Shown one piece after another: positions 1 to 9,791 of a DNA stretch of 26,221 nucleotides (within the stretch, counting starts at the first letter, position 1; each line of letters begins with the position of its first letter). The translations under genes were made by a program, and so were the position numbers. The notes below the pieces were generated by a model. That model saw only the letters and a list, made by a program, of their open reading frames with translations. It was not told where the DNA came from and did not search any database. Source of the DNA: UBA6489 sp942490775 (GTDB taxonomy: Bacteria > Patescibacteriota > Gracilibacteria > BD1-5 > UBA6164); assembly GCA_942490775.1 (NCBI GenBank), contig CALNYL010000010.1:1-26221 (forward strand). Reading direction: 5' to 3'.

Positions 1-84
1 ACATAAGATTTTTCCAACGATGCACAAAATGTATTATACTCTCTACGGTTCTATACTTAAATCCAGAAATTAAATAATATTTTC
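1..84. other. left edge, no gene supported
   Basis: A plus-strand frame is open from base 2 to a TAA at 71-73 (24 codons, no start) and could be the tail of a gene entering from the left, but I recognise nothing in it. The first 14 bases resemble bases 92-105 (acataagattttt), hinting at a short repeat. Confidence 0.3.
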
Positions 85-110
85 AAAAAAAACATAAGAT
101 TTTTCTTATG
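85..110 (-). terminator. intrinsic terminator of the minus-strand permease operon
   Basis: CATAAGA (93-99), a TTTT loop and TCTTATG (104-110) form a perfect 7-bp stem. On the minus strand it is followed by eight T residues. It lies 72 bases past the stop of the minus-strand gene ending at 182, as expected for an operon terminator. A shorter T run at 112-117 could let it act on the plus strand too. Confidence 0.8.
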
Positions 111-181
111 ATTTTTTAAAAAAGCTGAAAACTAAATATTTCTAAATATGTTTAATATGTGAAATGTACTTTAGTTTTTTA

Positions 182-649
182 CTACTTTTCCCAAAATAAT
201 TCAACTAATCACAGAAAAAATCATAATATACAAAGAAAAGGACTATAGTAAAAGGCAATCAAAAGTATGCTATACTTAGGGGTAAAAATGGTATTTTTAC
301 ATTTCTATTGTATAAAAATACAGCTAATAAACTATTACTCATTCATTGTTTTTTTAGTTTTCATAGAAGATTAAGTACAGTACATATGGTGGTCATGATA
401 CAAAAATTCAAGCAATAATTGCAAAAAACCAAGATTTTATTCAAGAGCTTTTTCATAAATATTTTTTTGTAATATTTGGGTTCCAAAATAAGTGTACTAG
501 AACCATCAAAATAAAAATTATCCCAAATATCCATATTATTTTAGAAAATATTTCTAAGAAATATATAAATGAATTTTTGGCTAACTCATAATCAAATATA
601 GCTATAATTATATAAAAGCTACTAATATTGGGAAAATATATTTTTTCAT
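182..649 (-). CDS. permease, second half of a split YraQ/DUF318-like pair (two frameshifts)
   Basis: Hydrophobic protein of about 155 residues when two one-base deletions are repaired, both in homopolymers: TTTT near 612-618 and AAAA near 355-365. It starts at ATG 649 (MKKYIFPILVAF). It has about four membrane spans and the motifs SGPPYVLYLIFYE and FLYNRNVKIPFLPL, which I recognise from the YraQ/DUF318 predicted permeases. The gene ending at 798 supplies the other conserved half of that family, so the two probably form one transporter. The substrate is unknown; related ArsP proteins export organoarsenicals, but nothing here shows that. It is the last gene of the minus-strand operon, before the terminator at 85-110. 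Confidence 0.65.
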
Positions 650-797
650 GTTTTATTAATTTTTTAAAATCTTACAAATATATTACCTTTCTGTCTTTAG
701 TTAGCAACACCTACATTTTTTATAAATTTTATTTTTGTATTATAGTTAAAATCCTTTCTGCTAGTACTTCTGTGCTTATTTTGAAAAAAAAGAATGA

Positions 798-1220
798 CTA
801 GTTTATTCCTAAAAAGTTCAAAGTAAAAACTGTGATAATGGATATAATTATAGCAAAGATAAAATTTATTACATTGCGATATATTGCAAACTTTTTACCT
901 AAAAAAGAGGCTTCTAGTGGGAGCATTACGATTCATACTGTAGACCAAGCTAATATAAAGGCTATAACAGGTATCAAATCAATACCTAATTCTATTAGTT
1001 CTTTTCATATGATATAACTGGTTGCTGGTATTCAAAAGCTTATGCTACCTGCTAAAGAGCCTATAATAGAATCAAAAAATATATTTCATACAAATATGTT
1101 TTTATAGCTGTCTTTGAATATATTACTTAGTAGGGAGACTAGTAAAAGGGTTCATATCAATATGGGTAGCATATTTTTTATTGCTACTAGAGATTTTATT
1201 ATAGCTTGTTTTGGGGGCAT
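798..1220 (-). CDS. permease, first half of a split YraQ/DUF318-like pair
   Basis: Intact 140-residue frame with UGA as Gly. It starts at ATG 1220, 25 bases after the stop of the TPR gene, and ends at TAG 798. Four or five hydrophobic segments are visible. The conserved stretch reads GSISFGIPATSYIIG, then ILAWSTVGIVMLPLEA and FLGKKFAIYRN, a pattern of YraQ/DUF318 permeases (GxPATSYxxG; TVGIVxLPxE). Usual family members are about 300 residues in one chain. Here the second half is the next gene (649-182), 148 bases downstream, so this is either a natural split or a fused gene broken by sequence error. No Shine-Dalgarno is obvious. Confidence 0.65.
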
Positions 1221-1245
1221 TTTGTTTTATGTTTTTTTATAGAAT

Positions 1246-2793
1246 TTATTGCTTCTCTTCCATAATCAATTTCAATTGTTGCTCTGCCATTTTTCAGAAT
1301 TCTCAGTCTTCATTTATTTTTATGGTTTTTTTGAAATATGCTACAGATTTATTTGAGTCTCATTGTAGTCTTTCTATCATTCATAGGTTTAATAAAATTA
1401 GGGGATTTCTAGGGTTTATTTCTTGTCATTTTCTTAATGCTTCCTCTGCTTCTGGAAATCTCTTTTTTTCTTTTAGTATCCATCCTAGATATCAGTAGAA
1501 CATATCGTCATCGGGGAATAGTCCTACTCATTTTCTGGATTGTTGTAGTGCAAATTCTAGTTCATCGTTTATTATATGATAATAAATAGCTAATTGTATA
1601 TCTTCTGGTGTTACTCATTCTTCTTTTACTAGTAGCTTAAAGTCAGATAGGAGCTTTTGGGTGTTTCATATAAGGTAGTAATTATATATAAGTCTTCTCT
1701 CTTTCTTACATCTATTTTTGGTTTGTAACCATTTTCCTCGGCTTTAATTAAGTATAGATTACTTAATACATATTCTTGTAGTTTAGAGCTTACTACTCAT
1801 AGTAGAAAGCTGATTCATGCATCATTTTCGTCTAGAGTATAATACCTGATACAGACATCTTAGATTCTTCATACATTCATAAATTAAACTGGCTTTTGGC
1901 TATTATTTGTAGTATTGGTTTATAGTCTTTTTTTTTTTAGTAGTTCTTGTCATAGTATATACTAATTGGATATAATTCATTTTTATAGAATTCTCATATT
2001 ATAAGAGCATTTTTATAATATAGTTCTCATATTTTGAGTTTTCATAATTTATTGCTGTTTTTATACTTATTAGGTTTTTATTTTTTAGATCCTTGTTTTC
2101 TTTAAAGTAGTCTTGGTAGTTTTGTTTACATATGTGGAAATCTTCTAAACATTCTATAGAGTTATTGTAGTACATTTCCTCTTCTTCGTCTAAAGATAGT
2201 TGTTTTATTTCTTTTTTGCAGAGCTTTTCTGTCAAAATCTTATTTAGGTCTTTTGAATAAAATAGTGTTAAAATAAGATGCTCTTTGGTAATAGTTCATT
2301 CTTTTAGGTCTTTGTAATATTCATATGCTTTTCCGAAGTTGTTCATTTCAAAGTATGTATCTCATAGTCTTTTTGTTATTGTTTCGTCGTTGGGGCTTTC
2401 TTTATGTACTTGTATATAATTTTTTAGTGCTAGTGGTAGTTGATTATTTTCAACGAATAAATCTCACTTTACTATTAATCATTTTAGTTTTAGTCTATTT
2501 CTTAGGTTTTCTATTTTTTGTTCTACTTGTTTATCATCAACATTTTCTTTTGTAATAGGAGTTTCAACTGATCAAGGTTTTTCTGTGAGTTCTATTTTTT
2601 CTGGGTTCTCATTTTGAATAGTTCATGTCTCTTCTTTATCAGGGATATTTTTTATATTTATATTTTCTATATTATCTATATCAATTTCTAAGTCTTCTAT
2701 CTTTCCTTCATAAAATTTATATGTAAAAAATCATACTGCTACTAATAAACTTAAAATTATAATTGGTAAAAGATATTTTTTAATTTTTTTCAT
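1246..2793 (-). CDS. membrane-anchored TPR-repeat protein (several frameshifts)
   Basis: About 515 residues if frameshifts near 2000, 1930, 1845 and 1670 are repaired; the second is in an 11-T run. Start ATG 2793 gives a signal anchor (MKKIKKYLLPIIILSLLVAV), then an acidic linker to about residue 85. A first TPR unit follows (LPLALKNYIQVHKESPND, RLGDTYFEMNNFGKAYEYY), then a charged central region, then a clear TPR pair near the C-terminus (ILKEKKRFPEAEEALRKG, LNLGMIERLQGDSNKS). TPRs are protein-protein interaction scaffolds; the anchor places them outside the membrane. It is the first gene of the operon with the split permease. The exact role is unknown. Four breaks in one gene could also mean a pseudogene. 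Confidence 0.7.
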
Positions 2794-2847
2794 TTTTTTT
2801 GTTTTATTTTTTTAAAATATTTGTACATTTAGTAAAATATAATTAAA

Positions 2848-2861
2848 TTGATTAAAATCAA
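2848..2861. promoter_or_regulatory. palindrome in the divergent intergenic region
   Basis: TTGATTAAAATCAA is a perfect 6-bp inverted repeat with a 2-base spacer, between the divergent TPR gene (start 2793) and flippase (start about 2899). A regulator or promoter site is possible. In such AT-rich DNA a chance palindrome cannot be excluded. Confidence 0.25.
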
Positions 2862-2898
2862 GAAGAAATAAAAATTTTATATTTTAAATATTGTAATT

Positions 2899-4415
2899 TT
2901 GTTTAAAAAAATAGCTTCAAATACTACTTTGTCTCAAGTTTTTTCTAAGGTGTGAACTGTCATTATTTCTATATTTTTATAAGTGTTTTAACAAAATACC
3001 TTCCTGTGAGTCTTTATGGACTTTATAATAAGGTTTATAATTATTTATGAATTTTTGCTTTTTTGGCTGATTTGTGACTTTATACACATAACGATAAGAG
3101 AGATAACAAATAATAAAAAGATACTACTAAAATAATATGAAATGTGCTTACTTTAAGGTTTTTTCTTTGAGTAGTTATAATGTTTTTAGCTTTGGGTATA
3201 GCTTATTTCTTGCCTTGATATAATAGTAATTTGGCTCTTATGTCTATTTTCATAGTTTCTATTTTTACTGTTGTGAGTTTAATAAATTCTGCAATTATGG
3301 CTCTGATGCAATCTTATATGAGAATAGAATTTTCTCTTTTTTCGACGATTTTTTGAAAAGATTGTAAATGTTTTGTTGGTGTGTGTGTTTGTTTTTCGAC
3401 TCTTTTCCTAAGGAAATAGTCAAGTTTTTTTACTCCTTTTACTATGATAATTATCGCTTGACTTGCATGAATAGTTGTAAATACTGGGCTTAATTATTTG
3501 TATGCTAGGAGAATTTGTTCACTAAAGTTTAAGTTTGATACTGATTATATAAAGCATATTTTTAAAAACTTTCTTTTGCCTTATGGTTTGGCTTTGTTTT
3601 TAAGTGTGGTTTATTTTAAGGTTGATATTGTATTGCTGTGAATAATGGAAGGGACAAAGGAGCTTGATAAATCGCTTTTATGAGTTATAGAGTGAGATAA
3701 TAAGGCTGATGTTTCTATTGCATTGTATTCTTTGCCTATGAAGATTGTAGAGGTTTTAATGGTTGTTTGAGGTTTTTATTTAAATTCTATTATGCCTTCT
3801 TTGAGTAAATTTTATAAAGAGTGAAAAAATAAGGAGTTAATAAATATGCTTAGTGTTTCTTTGAAGTTGCTTTTTTCTTTTTGAATGCTTATTTTTACTA
3901 TGTGAGTAATTTTTAAGGATAATATTATAGGTATTATTGCTAATAAAAAGTATTTATCTCCTTTGTTGGAGTATAATTCTTCTGATGTTTTTAGTATAGT
4001 TTTGCTTGTGTTGGTTTTTCATTTTATTTCTTTGGTATTTATTTATTCTTTGATAACTATAAAAAAACAGTCTTTGCTTTTGAAGATAAATATTTTTATA
4101 GCTCTTTTTAATGTGGTTTGAAATATTATTATGATTCCTAAGTATTCTTTTTATTGAGCTGGTATTGTTACTGTTATTAGTCAGATTTTGCTTATGATTT
4201 TATGATATATTTATGTGAAGAAGTATATAAATATAAGGCTTCCTTTTGTTTTTTTATTGAAAATAATTTTACTATGAGGTTTTATTTATTTTTTATGAGT
4301 TTTTTTGTTGGATAGTTATTTTTTTTGAGTTTATATTGATGTATTTTTATATTGAACTGTTTTGTCTTTAGTTTATATTTCTATAGTTTATATATTTTTA
4401 AGAAAGCTTTTTTAG
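2899..4415 (+). CDS. polysaccharide (Wzx/MATE-like) flippase, frameshifted
   Basis: About 505 residues after repair of five or six one-base shifts (near 2976, 3086, 3117, 3358, 3410 and 3428). It is hydrophobic throughout, with 12 or more membrane spans. The N-terminus (FKKIASNTTLSQVFSKVGT) and the segments TKYLPVSLYGLYNKVYNYL, FLLPYGLALFLSVVYFKVD and VGNIIMIPKYSFYGAGIVT fit oligosaccharide flippases of the MVF/MATE superfamily, which move lipid-linked sugar units across the inner membrane. No ATG is in frame; TTG 2899 is the best start, and the first stop upstream is TAA. The last 1 kb is a clean frame. It converges with the pilin gene, 17 bases apart. The shifts cluster in the first third, so assembly error or 5' decay are both possible. 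Confidence 0.7.
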
Positions 4416-4432
4416 AGCTTAGATATTTTTTT

Positions 4433-4997
4433 CTATTTTATTATTGCATTTAGAGTATTTAGTTCGATTGTTCTTTTATTGTTTAAAAATAGTGTATCAA
4501 ATTTTATTATTTTATAGTCAGTATTTTGGCATCCAGAGAGAGAGAGATTTCCTTGATTTATTATTATGGTTCATGTTTGACCTGCTTATACAACTTCATG
4601 TTATGAGTAAGGAGGTGCTGCATGTCTTACACTCTATTTTTCTTATAGAATATGGATAAGCTATATTATCTATAGAATATTCATCATAATATATCCATGA
4701 ACTTCAGCTTAAGTAGCTTGTTAATAATCTTCAACTACCTGTTTCTGATATTTCTATTTTCCATTTATCTGGAGTATATAATTCTGTTCATAGTCATTTT
4801 CATAAAAGGGCATTAGTCATAATAGTTTCTATGTTTGATACTATTTTGTTTCAAAAAATTTGAACTCTTTGTTTACCTGATAATCTATTAAAATCTAAAG
4901 TTGCAATTCAAACGGCTAAAAAGGCTATAATTGTTATAACAACAAGAATTTCTATCAAAGTAAATCATAAATCCTTACTAACTTTTAAAATTTTCAT
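4433..4997 (-). CDS. type IV pilin-like protein (one frameshift)
   Basis: About 188 residues. From ATG 4997 a short basic leader (MKILKVSKDL) is followed by GFTLIEILVVITII, the classic type III signal: prepilin peptidase would cut after the Gly, which is encoded by TGA, and Glu is at +5. The hydrophobic helix continues to about residue 33. The body contains a CKTC pair and ends NTLNAIIK. The frame shifts once near 4575-4600 (GSCI to AGQTGTIIINQG); without repair it stops earlier, after PKYGL. It is a pilin or pseudopilin for pili or secretion, which in CPR bacteria often mediate host contact. It is divergent from the surface protein at 5080, with an 82-base shared promoter region. Confidence 0.8.
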
Positions 4998-5005
4998 ACA
5001 AATAT

Positions 5006-5034
5006 TTGAAAAATAAATAAATATGTACTATAAT
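5006..5034 (+). promoter_or_regulatory. sigma70-type promoter for the surface protein
   Basis: TTGAAA at 5006-5011 and TATAAT at 5029-5034 are separated by exactly 17 bases. Transcription would start near 5041, about 39 bases before ATG 5080. No clear Shine-Dalgarno lies between. Confidence 0.6.
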
Positions 5035-5079
5035 AAATTTAGTTTAAAAAAAGGCAACATTATTTTTTAAAAAGATTTT

Positions 5080-6438
5080 ATGAAAAAAGTGCTAAAGGCT
5101 TTAATTTATTTATCAATGCTATTACTAGTAACAAAAGCTTTTGCTTTATCTTGACCTAGTAACCTTAGTTTAGAGAAAGCAACGGATACTTCTCTAAAAA
5201 TAACTTGGGACGAGGTAGATGATTCTCTTGGATATTATATATATTATTCTGAAGAATCTTCAACTGATTGAACATATGAAAATGAGTGAACTGATCTTAT
5301 AGATGATACTAGTTATAAAATAGAGTGATTAACTCCAGATAAAAATTATTATATAGCTATTACTGTAGATGAAGATTGAAATCATGAAACTAATTCAGAA
5401 GAATTAGTTTGTAAAAACTTTGACCGAGTGAGATTTTAGAAATTGAATATTTGGTTTAGATTGAGCCCTGTAATAGATTCTTAGATAAAATTAATTTAGT
5501 TTTTAATTCAGATCTTGATACAAGTGATGATGCTGTTAGAGAATTTAGAATAAATGATAAAAGTAGTGGGCAAAAGTTATCTGTAAACTCTATAAAGTTA
5601 TGAGACGATAATAATGAACTAGTTTTGAGTGTGTCTCCTGATATGGTACATGGAAGACAATATGAGGTAATTATAGTTTTTATAGAAGATGTTAATTGAA
5701 GAAATATATCATCTTGAGTAAATGAGTTGTAAATTTTACTGTTCCTGAAAGTTTTGAGGAAATATGTTGAAACTCTGTAGTGGGTACAGGTGAAGAATGT
5801 GATGACTGAAATACTGATTCCGGAGACTGATGTTCTAGTAGATGTGAGGTTGAACTTAGTTCGGTTTGTTGAAATTCAAAAGTAGAAAATGATGAAGAGT
5901 GTGATGATTGAAATACTTATTCTTGAGATTGATGTTCTAGTAGTTGTGAAAAGGAAACTTGAGGTTCTGATGAGCCTGAGTGTTGAAATTCAACTGTAGA
6001 AGATGATGAAGAGTGTGATGATTGAAATACTGATTCTTGAGATTGATGTTCTAGTACTTGTAAGAAAGAAACTTGAGGTTCTGATGAGCCTGGAGTGTTG
6101 GAATTCAGGCTGTAGAAGATGATGAAGAGTGTGATGATTGAAATACTGATTCTTGAGATTGATGTTCTAGTACTTGTAAGAAAGAAACTTGAGAAAATTG
6201 AGAGTCTGAAGAACCCGAGTTTTGCTCTGCTTGAACTGAAGAGTGAAGTAATACTTGTTATACTTGAAATGCTTGAAAAAATGTTTCAGATGAAGATGTG
6301 ATAAATTCTCCTGAGACAGTTGCTGAAGATATTGAAGAATTAACAGATACTTGACCTGAGCATATATTACTTGTTGTTTTGGCTATGATTCTATGATTAG
6401 TTATGTTTAAATTTCAAAGAAGAAGGCAAGAGGGATAG
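5080..6438 (+). CDS. exported surface protein: FnIII, Ig-like, four DUF4215 repeats, TGPE-type tail anchor
   Basis: ATG 5080 gives a signal peptide (LLLVTKAFA, then LSGPSNLSL). Residues about 25-110 resemble fibronectin type III (LKITWDEVDDSLGYYIYY, IEGLTPDKNYYIAITV). An Ig-like segment ending VNFTVPE follows. Four cysteine-rich DUF4215 repeats (CGNS, EECDDGNTDSGDGCSSTC) occupy about 5770-6190. The C-terminus is TDTGPEH, a hydrophobic helix and a basic tail (KFQRRRQEG), a sorting-signal layout. Frameshifts lie near 5420, 5480 and 5730. Around 6090-6110 two extra G residues and TGG in place of TGA suggest a third damaged spot. It is probably a cell-surface adhesin. Its own promoter is at 5006-5034 and a terminator overlaps the stop. 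Confidence 0.75.
5766..6190 (+). repeat. tandem DUF4215 (Myxococcus cysteine-rich) repeats
   Basis: Four tandem units of about 95-120 bases, each encoding CGNS, EECDDGNT, SGDGC and SSxC. Units 3 and 4 are nearly identical at DNA level, indicating recent duplication or slippage; the start of unit 4 (6090-6110) is where the reading frame is damaged. Confidence 0.8.
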
Positions 6439-6471
6439 AAAATTAGGAACAAAACCTTAATTCCTCTATCT
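6433..6471 (+). terminator. hairpin terminator overlapping the surface-protein stop
   Basis: GATAGAAAATTAGG pairs with CCTTAATTCCTCTATC around an AACAAAA loop, with a small bulge. The 5' arm includes the TAG stop at 6436-6438. There is no long T run, so efficiency is uncertain. Confidence 0.5.
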
Positions 6472-6600
6472 TGAATTCTTTCTTTTAATACAAAAGAAAT
6501 AGGGCTAAAGTCTTAAGTTGATGACTTTGGAATAAATATAGGGAAATATATATATTTTATTTAGAATTGAAAATAAAGAATGTGATATAAAACTGAACTG

Positions 6601-6684
6601 ACAAGTCAATTTAAAAATTTTTTTTGATTTTTAATTTTTTTTGACTAGTATTCTATTGACTTGTAAATATTGTTTAATTTTAAT
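6601..6684 (+). promoter_or_regulatory. promoter with flanking inverted repeat upstream of the Panacea cassette
   Basis: ACAAGTCAAT (6601-6610) and ATTGACTTGT (6654-6663) are perfect inverted repeats 43 bases apart. The right arm contains the hexamer TTGACT (6656-6661), followed 17 bases later by TTTAAT (6679-6684). A second TTGACT (6641-6646) pairs with TAAATA (6664-6669), also at 17 bases. An operator overlapping the -35 would suit an autoregulated antitoxin operon; that role is inferred. Confidence 0.45.
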
Positions 6685-6693
6685 TGTGTATTT

Positions 6694-7328
6694 ATGGAAG
6701 AAAAGAAGCTTATTAATAGTAATATTAAAATAATAAAAAAAGTGTATTTTGAGGCATTTTTAATAAAACTCCTTGAGTGGCAAAAAGAATCTAAAATCTT
6801 GAAAATTTAAATGATAATGATTTAAGTTAATTTAAAGTATTAAAACTACTCTTTTTGGGTGTTTCTAATAATAAAGAATATTTAAAAATATTTAATAATT
6901 TTAGGGCTTGGCATTTATGACCTGCTGAAAAAGATATTGTTGATATGGATAGACATAATGAATTTAAAGAAATTTGAACTATAACAAGAGAATCTTTAAA
7001 ACTTTCAGATAAGTTAAAGAGTATACCTTCAGTTAAAAATTTTAAAGATTTGCTTGATAATAATGAAGAAAAACTATTGGCTAAAGAAGCTTGGGAATTT
7101 GCAGATAATGTTGTAAATTTTTTAAAAAGTAGAAATAAAGAATTGATAAATTTATTAGCATTTTCTTTGGTTGATATAACACATAAGTGGGACTGTTGGG
7201 ATATAACTAGAAAGATAAGAAAATCAATAATTAAAAGAAAAATAAAAGATAATAATATAAAGACATTTGATAATATTGATAAGATACCTAGTAGTTCAAT
7301 TGTATGAGAAATAGGTTATTTTAGTTAA
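6694..7328 (+). CDS. Panacea (SocA/DUF4065-like) antitoxin candidate, damaged near the N-terminus
   Basis: About 210 residues from ATG 6694 (MEEKKLINSNIKIIKK). One A is missing in the AAAA run near 6797, and an in-frame TAA stands at 6819-6821 (NDNDLS-stop-FKVLK). From FKVLKLLFLG onward the frame is clean to TAA 7328. The Panacea-like signature is FRAWHLGPAEKDIVD (compare W-x-x-GP in SocA), and near the end LVDITHKWDCWD matches the family's late (S/T)H-x-x-x-W pattern. Panacea domains neutralise many unrelated toxins encoded next to them. The neighbour starts 10 bases later, so the two are co-transcribed. If the TAA is real the antitoxin would be truncated, which would be hard to tolerate with an active toxin, so sequence error is likelier. 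Confidence 0.55.
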
Positions 7329-7337
7329 TCAATTTTT

Positions 7338-9587
7338 ATGAAAGAAATTTTATTTGAAGAGATGCCTCATTTAAAACAAATTGAAGATGAAATTGATGGA
7401 TTAATTAAACCAAATGAAGAAGAAGAAGAAGATAAAAATAAATTATCTAGTGAAAAAATAATTGAAAAGATTTTAAAAATAAATAATCTGATTTCATATT
7501 TATACATACTTTTGTCTAAAGCTTTGATAGAATGAGAGTTTATAAAGGATTGGAGTTATAATTCAAATCAAGGAGCATCATTAGATAAAATATGTTCTAA
7601 AATAAGAGAACTTAAAGATTATATATATATTGATATTGATAGATATAGTGATATTGATAGATATGGTGATTTATTAAATGATATAAAATTAATAGTAACT
7701 GATACAAAAAAATTACAGTTCTTGTATGGTTCTATCTACAATAAAAGAAAGGTTGTTCAAAAAGATTTCAGAAATTATAAAATAACAGATGTAATAATAT
7801 CTTTAAATAAAAGAGATAGAGAGAGGAAGTTATTCAATTTATTGATATATTTAGATTTTGTTCAAAACTCTATAGACAACAATCTAGAAGATGATATTTA
7901 TATTGATTTGATATGGATACTTGAAAATATAGAAGAAATAGATACCGATAATCAGCTTAAATTAAAATATATAAAACAGTTTATAAGAGAGACTGTTATA
8001 TTAAACTTATTTAAGATATCTCTAGTTTCTGACAAAAAAGAGTTTAACTACTATAGTTCTGAAAAAAATGAATTTTTAAAGTTAAATCCTGAGAAAGAAA
8101 TAAAAAATACTCATTATAAAGATAAATATGATGTACTAAAATTTATTTCTCTATGAAATTGAGAAGTCTCAGATTATAAACATAATGAATCTAAAAAGAA
8201 TAGTTTATATTTTTTTATAAAAGCTAAAGAATATAAATCTGTAGATAAATCTGAAATAAAATTAAAAAAATTATACAAAGAATATAAAAAAGAGATTGAA
8301 CAATATAAAGAAAATATTGATAAGTATAAATCTTTAGTACTAAATCTCATATATATATGAAATAGTTATTTATCATTTATTGTAGAAAAATACCAAGAGA
8401 CCTGAGAGGAAGATTTGGAAAATGAAATTGAAAAAACATTTAATGAATTAAATAAATTATCAAAAGATTTTGATAATTCTCATAAAAACTATTTTACTTA
8501 TTACAAATACTCTTGTTTCAAAAATATAGAATACGGAAAAAAATCACTAAAAGCTTGAATAAAAGATGAGGATTTAGAAAAAATACTTGAGTCTTGTAAT
8601 GAGAATATAGAAAAAGCAGAAAGTGTATTTTTTGAGTCTATAAATTATAATAACTATTTTGAATTTGAATTTGAAGACTGTTATTTAGACATAAGGTTTA
8701 ATAATATAAAAAGAACTATATATTGTCATAACTTATATTCATTTCCTTTTCTAAGTAATAAGAAAAAAATATTAATTGAAAATGAATATAGGAAACAAAA
8801 TAACTTTAGTTTATCTAGAAGTTACACTAATAATATAAAAAATGAACTAAATGAATATAATGAAGAATTGAATAAATTCAAGGATGACTTTGATAAAAAC
8901 AAAATAGAGGTAATTAGTGTAATTTGAATATTTACATGAATAATTACATTTTTTATATGAACAATACAAATATTTGCTATCATAGAGAATTTATTAGATG
9001 CTTTCTTCATAGCATGAATATTCTTATCTTGAACATCTCTGCTAATAGGTTTAATTTTTCTAAAACCTTTTACTAGATGGAAAGACTACATTATAAATAA
9101 TAAATGATTACAAATATTATTTATTTCAATAATTATTCTTATAGGTACTTTTGGAATATATATTTTATCGGATTATCTATGATTTAGTAATAAAACAATA
9201 AATTGAAGTAAAGGTGAAAAAATATATGAAAAATTGAAGTTAGAAATTGAAAATTATGAAAATAAAAAAGATTCTATTACTGAAAAATATGAAATTGAGA
9301 ATAAAAACTTAGAACTAGAAAAAAAACAAATTAAAATTGATATGGAAGATAGATTAGAAGAAATAAAAGTGGAATTAGAAAAACAAACTGAGAAATCTAA
9401 AAAAGAAATTGAGGATTATGAAAGCAGGAAAGATTCTATTATTAAAAAATGTGAAATTGAAAATAAAAACTTAGAACTAGAGAAGAAACAAATTAAAATT
9501 GATATGGAAGATAAATTAGAAGAGATAAAAATCGAATTGGAAAGACAAACTAAGAAATATAAAGAAATTGAAGATAATGCTAAATAA
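7338..9587 (+). CDS. 749-residue membrane and coiled-coil protein, candidate effector or toxin of the Panacea pair
   Basis: One uninterrupted 750-codon frame when UGA is Gly. Residues 1-520 are charged and helical, with no motif I recognise (acidic run NEEEEEDKNK near residue 30; coiled coil KKLYKEYKKEIEQYKEN near residue 315). Three hydrophobic segments follow: about 523-549 (IEVISVIGIFTGIITFFIGT), 552-577 and 590-610. The C-terminal 115 residues are a charged coiled coil made of two 54-residue repeats (NLELEKKQIKIDMED in each). Paired hydrophobic segments with GIFTGIITFFIGTIQIF resemble two-helix modules of membrane-acting defence effectors, from memory of such families only. It has no signal peptide. 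It is co-transcribed with the Panacea gene. The function is inferred from context and not from a recognised catalytic domain. Confidence 0.6.
9249..9572 (+). repeat. two 162-bp coding repeats (54-residue coiled-coil unit)
   Basis: Bases 9249-9410 and 9411-9572 are direct repeats with few differences. Both encode D-S-I, E-I-E-N-K-N-L-E-L and KKQIKIDMED in the same frame. They form the C-terminal coiled coil of the preceding protein and could vary in number by slippage. Confidence 0.85.
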
Positions 9588-9640
9588 AAATTTAAATCTA
9601 GAAAAAAACTACATTAGAGACAATTAAATAATATGTTTCT

Positions 9641-9666
9641 TAGTAAGTAAAATTTACTATTCTTTT
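9641..9666 (+). terminator. possible terminator after the Panacea cassette
   Basis: TAGTAA and TTACTA (9641-9659) form a 6-bp stem around GTAAAAT, followed by TTCTTTT. It is weak. The rest of 9588-9791 shows no gene; TTGATT (9729-9734) and TATATT (9751-9756), 16 bases apart, could be the avtA promoter. Confidence 0.35.
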
Positions 9667-9791
9667 GTATCAACAAATTTCACATATATCTAAACTTCAC
9701 ACAAAAACAAAAAAGAGCCCAAAAGATTTTGATTATTTGGGAAAAATCTATATATTTGTGCAATGTTTTAATTATTTTTAAAAATAAAATT

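Noticed and set aside
394..600. Plus-strand open stretch of about 70 codons (GGHDTKIQAIIAKNQDF)
   Set aside because: No start codon; it is antisense to the permease half, whose conserved motifs are on the minus strand.
3340..3450. Programmed frameshifting in the flippase
   Set aside because: No slippery heptamer with a downstream structure, and the shifts are too many and go in both directions.
4444..4659. Plus-strand 71-residue frame (MHLEYLVRLFFYCLK)
   Set aside because: It lies opposite the pilin gene, which has a clear GFTLIE signal on the minus strand.
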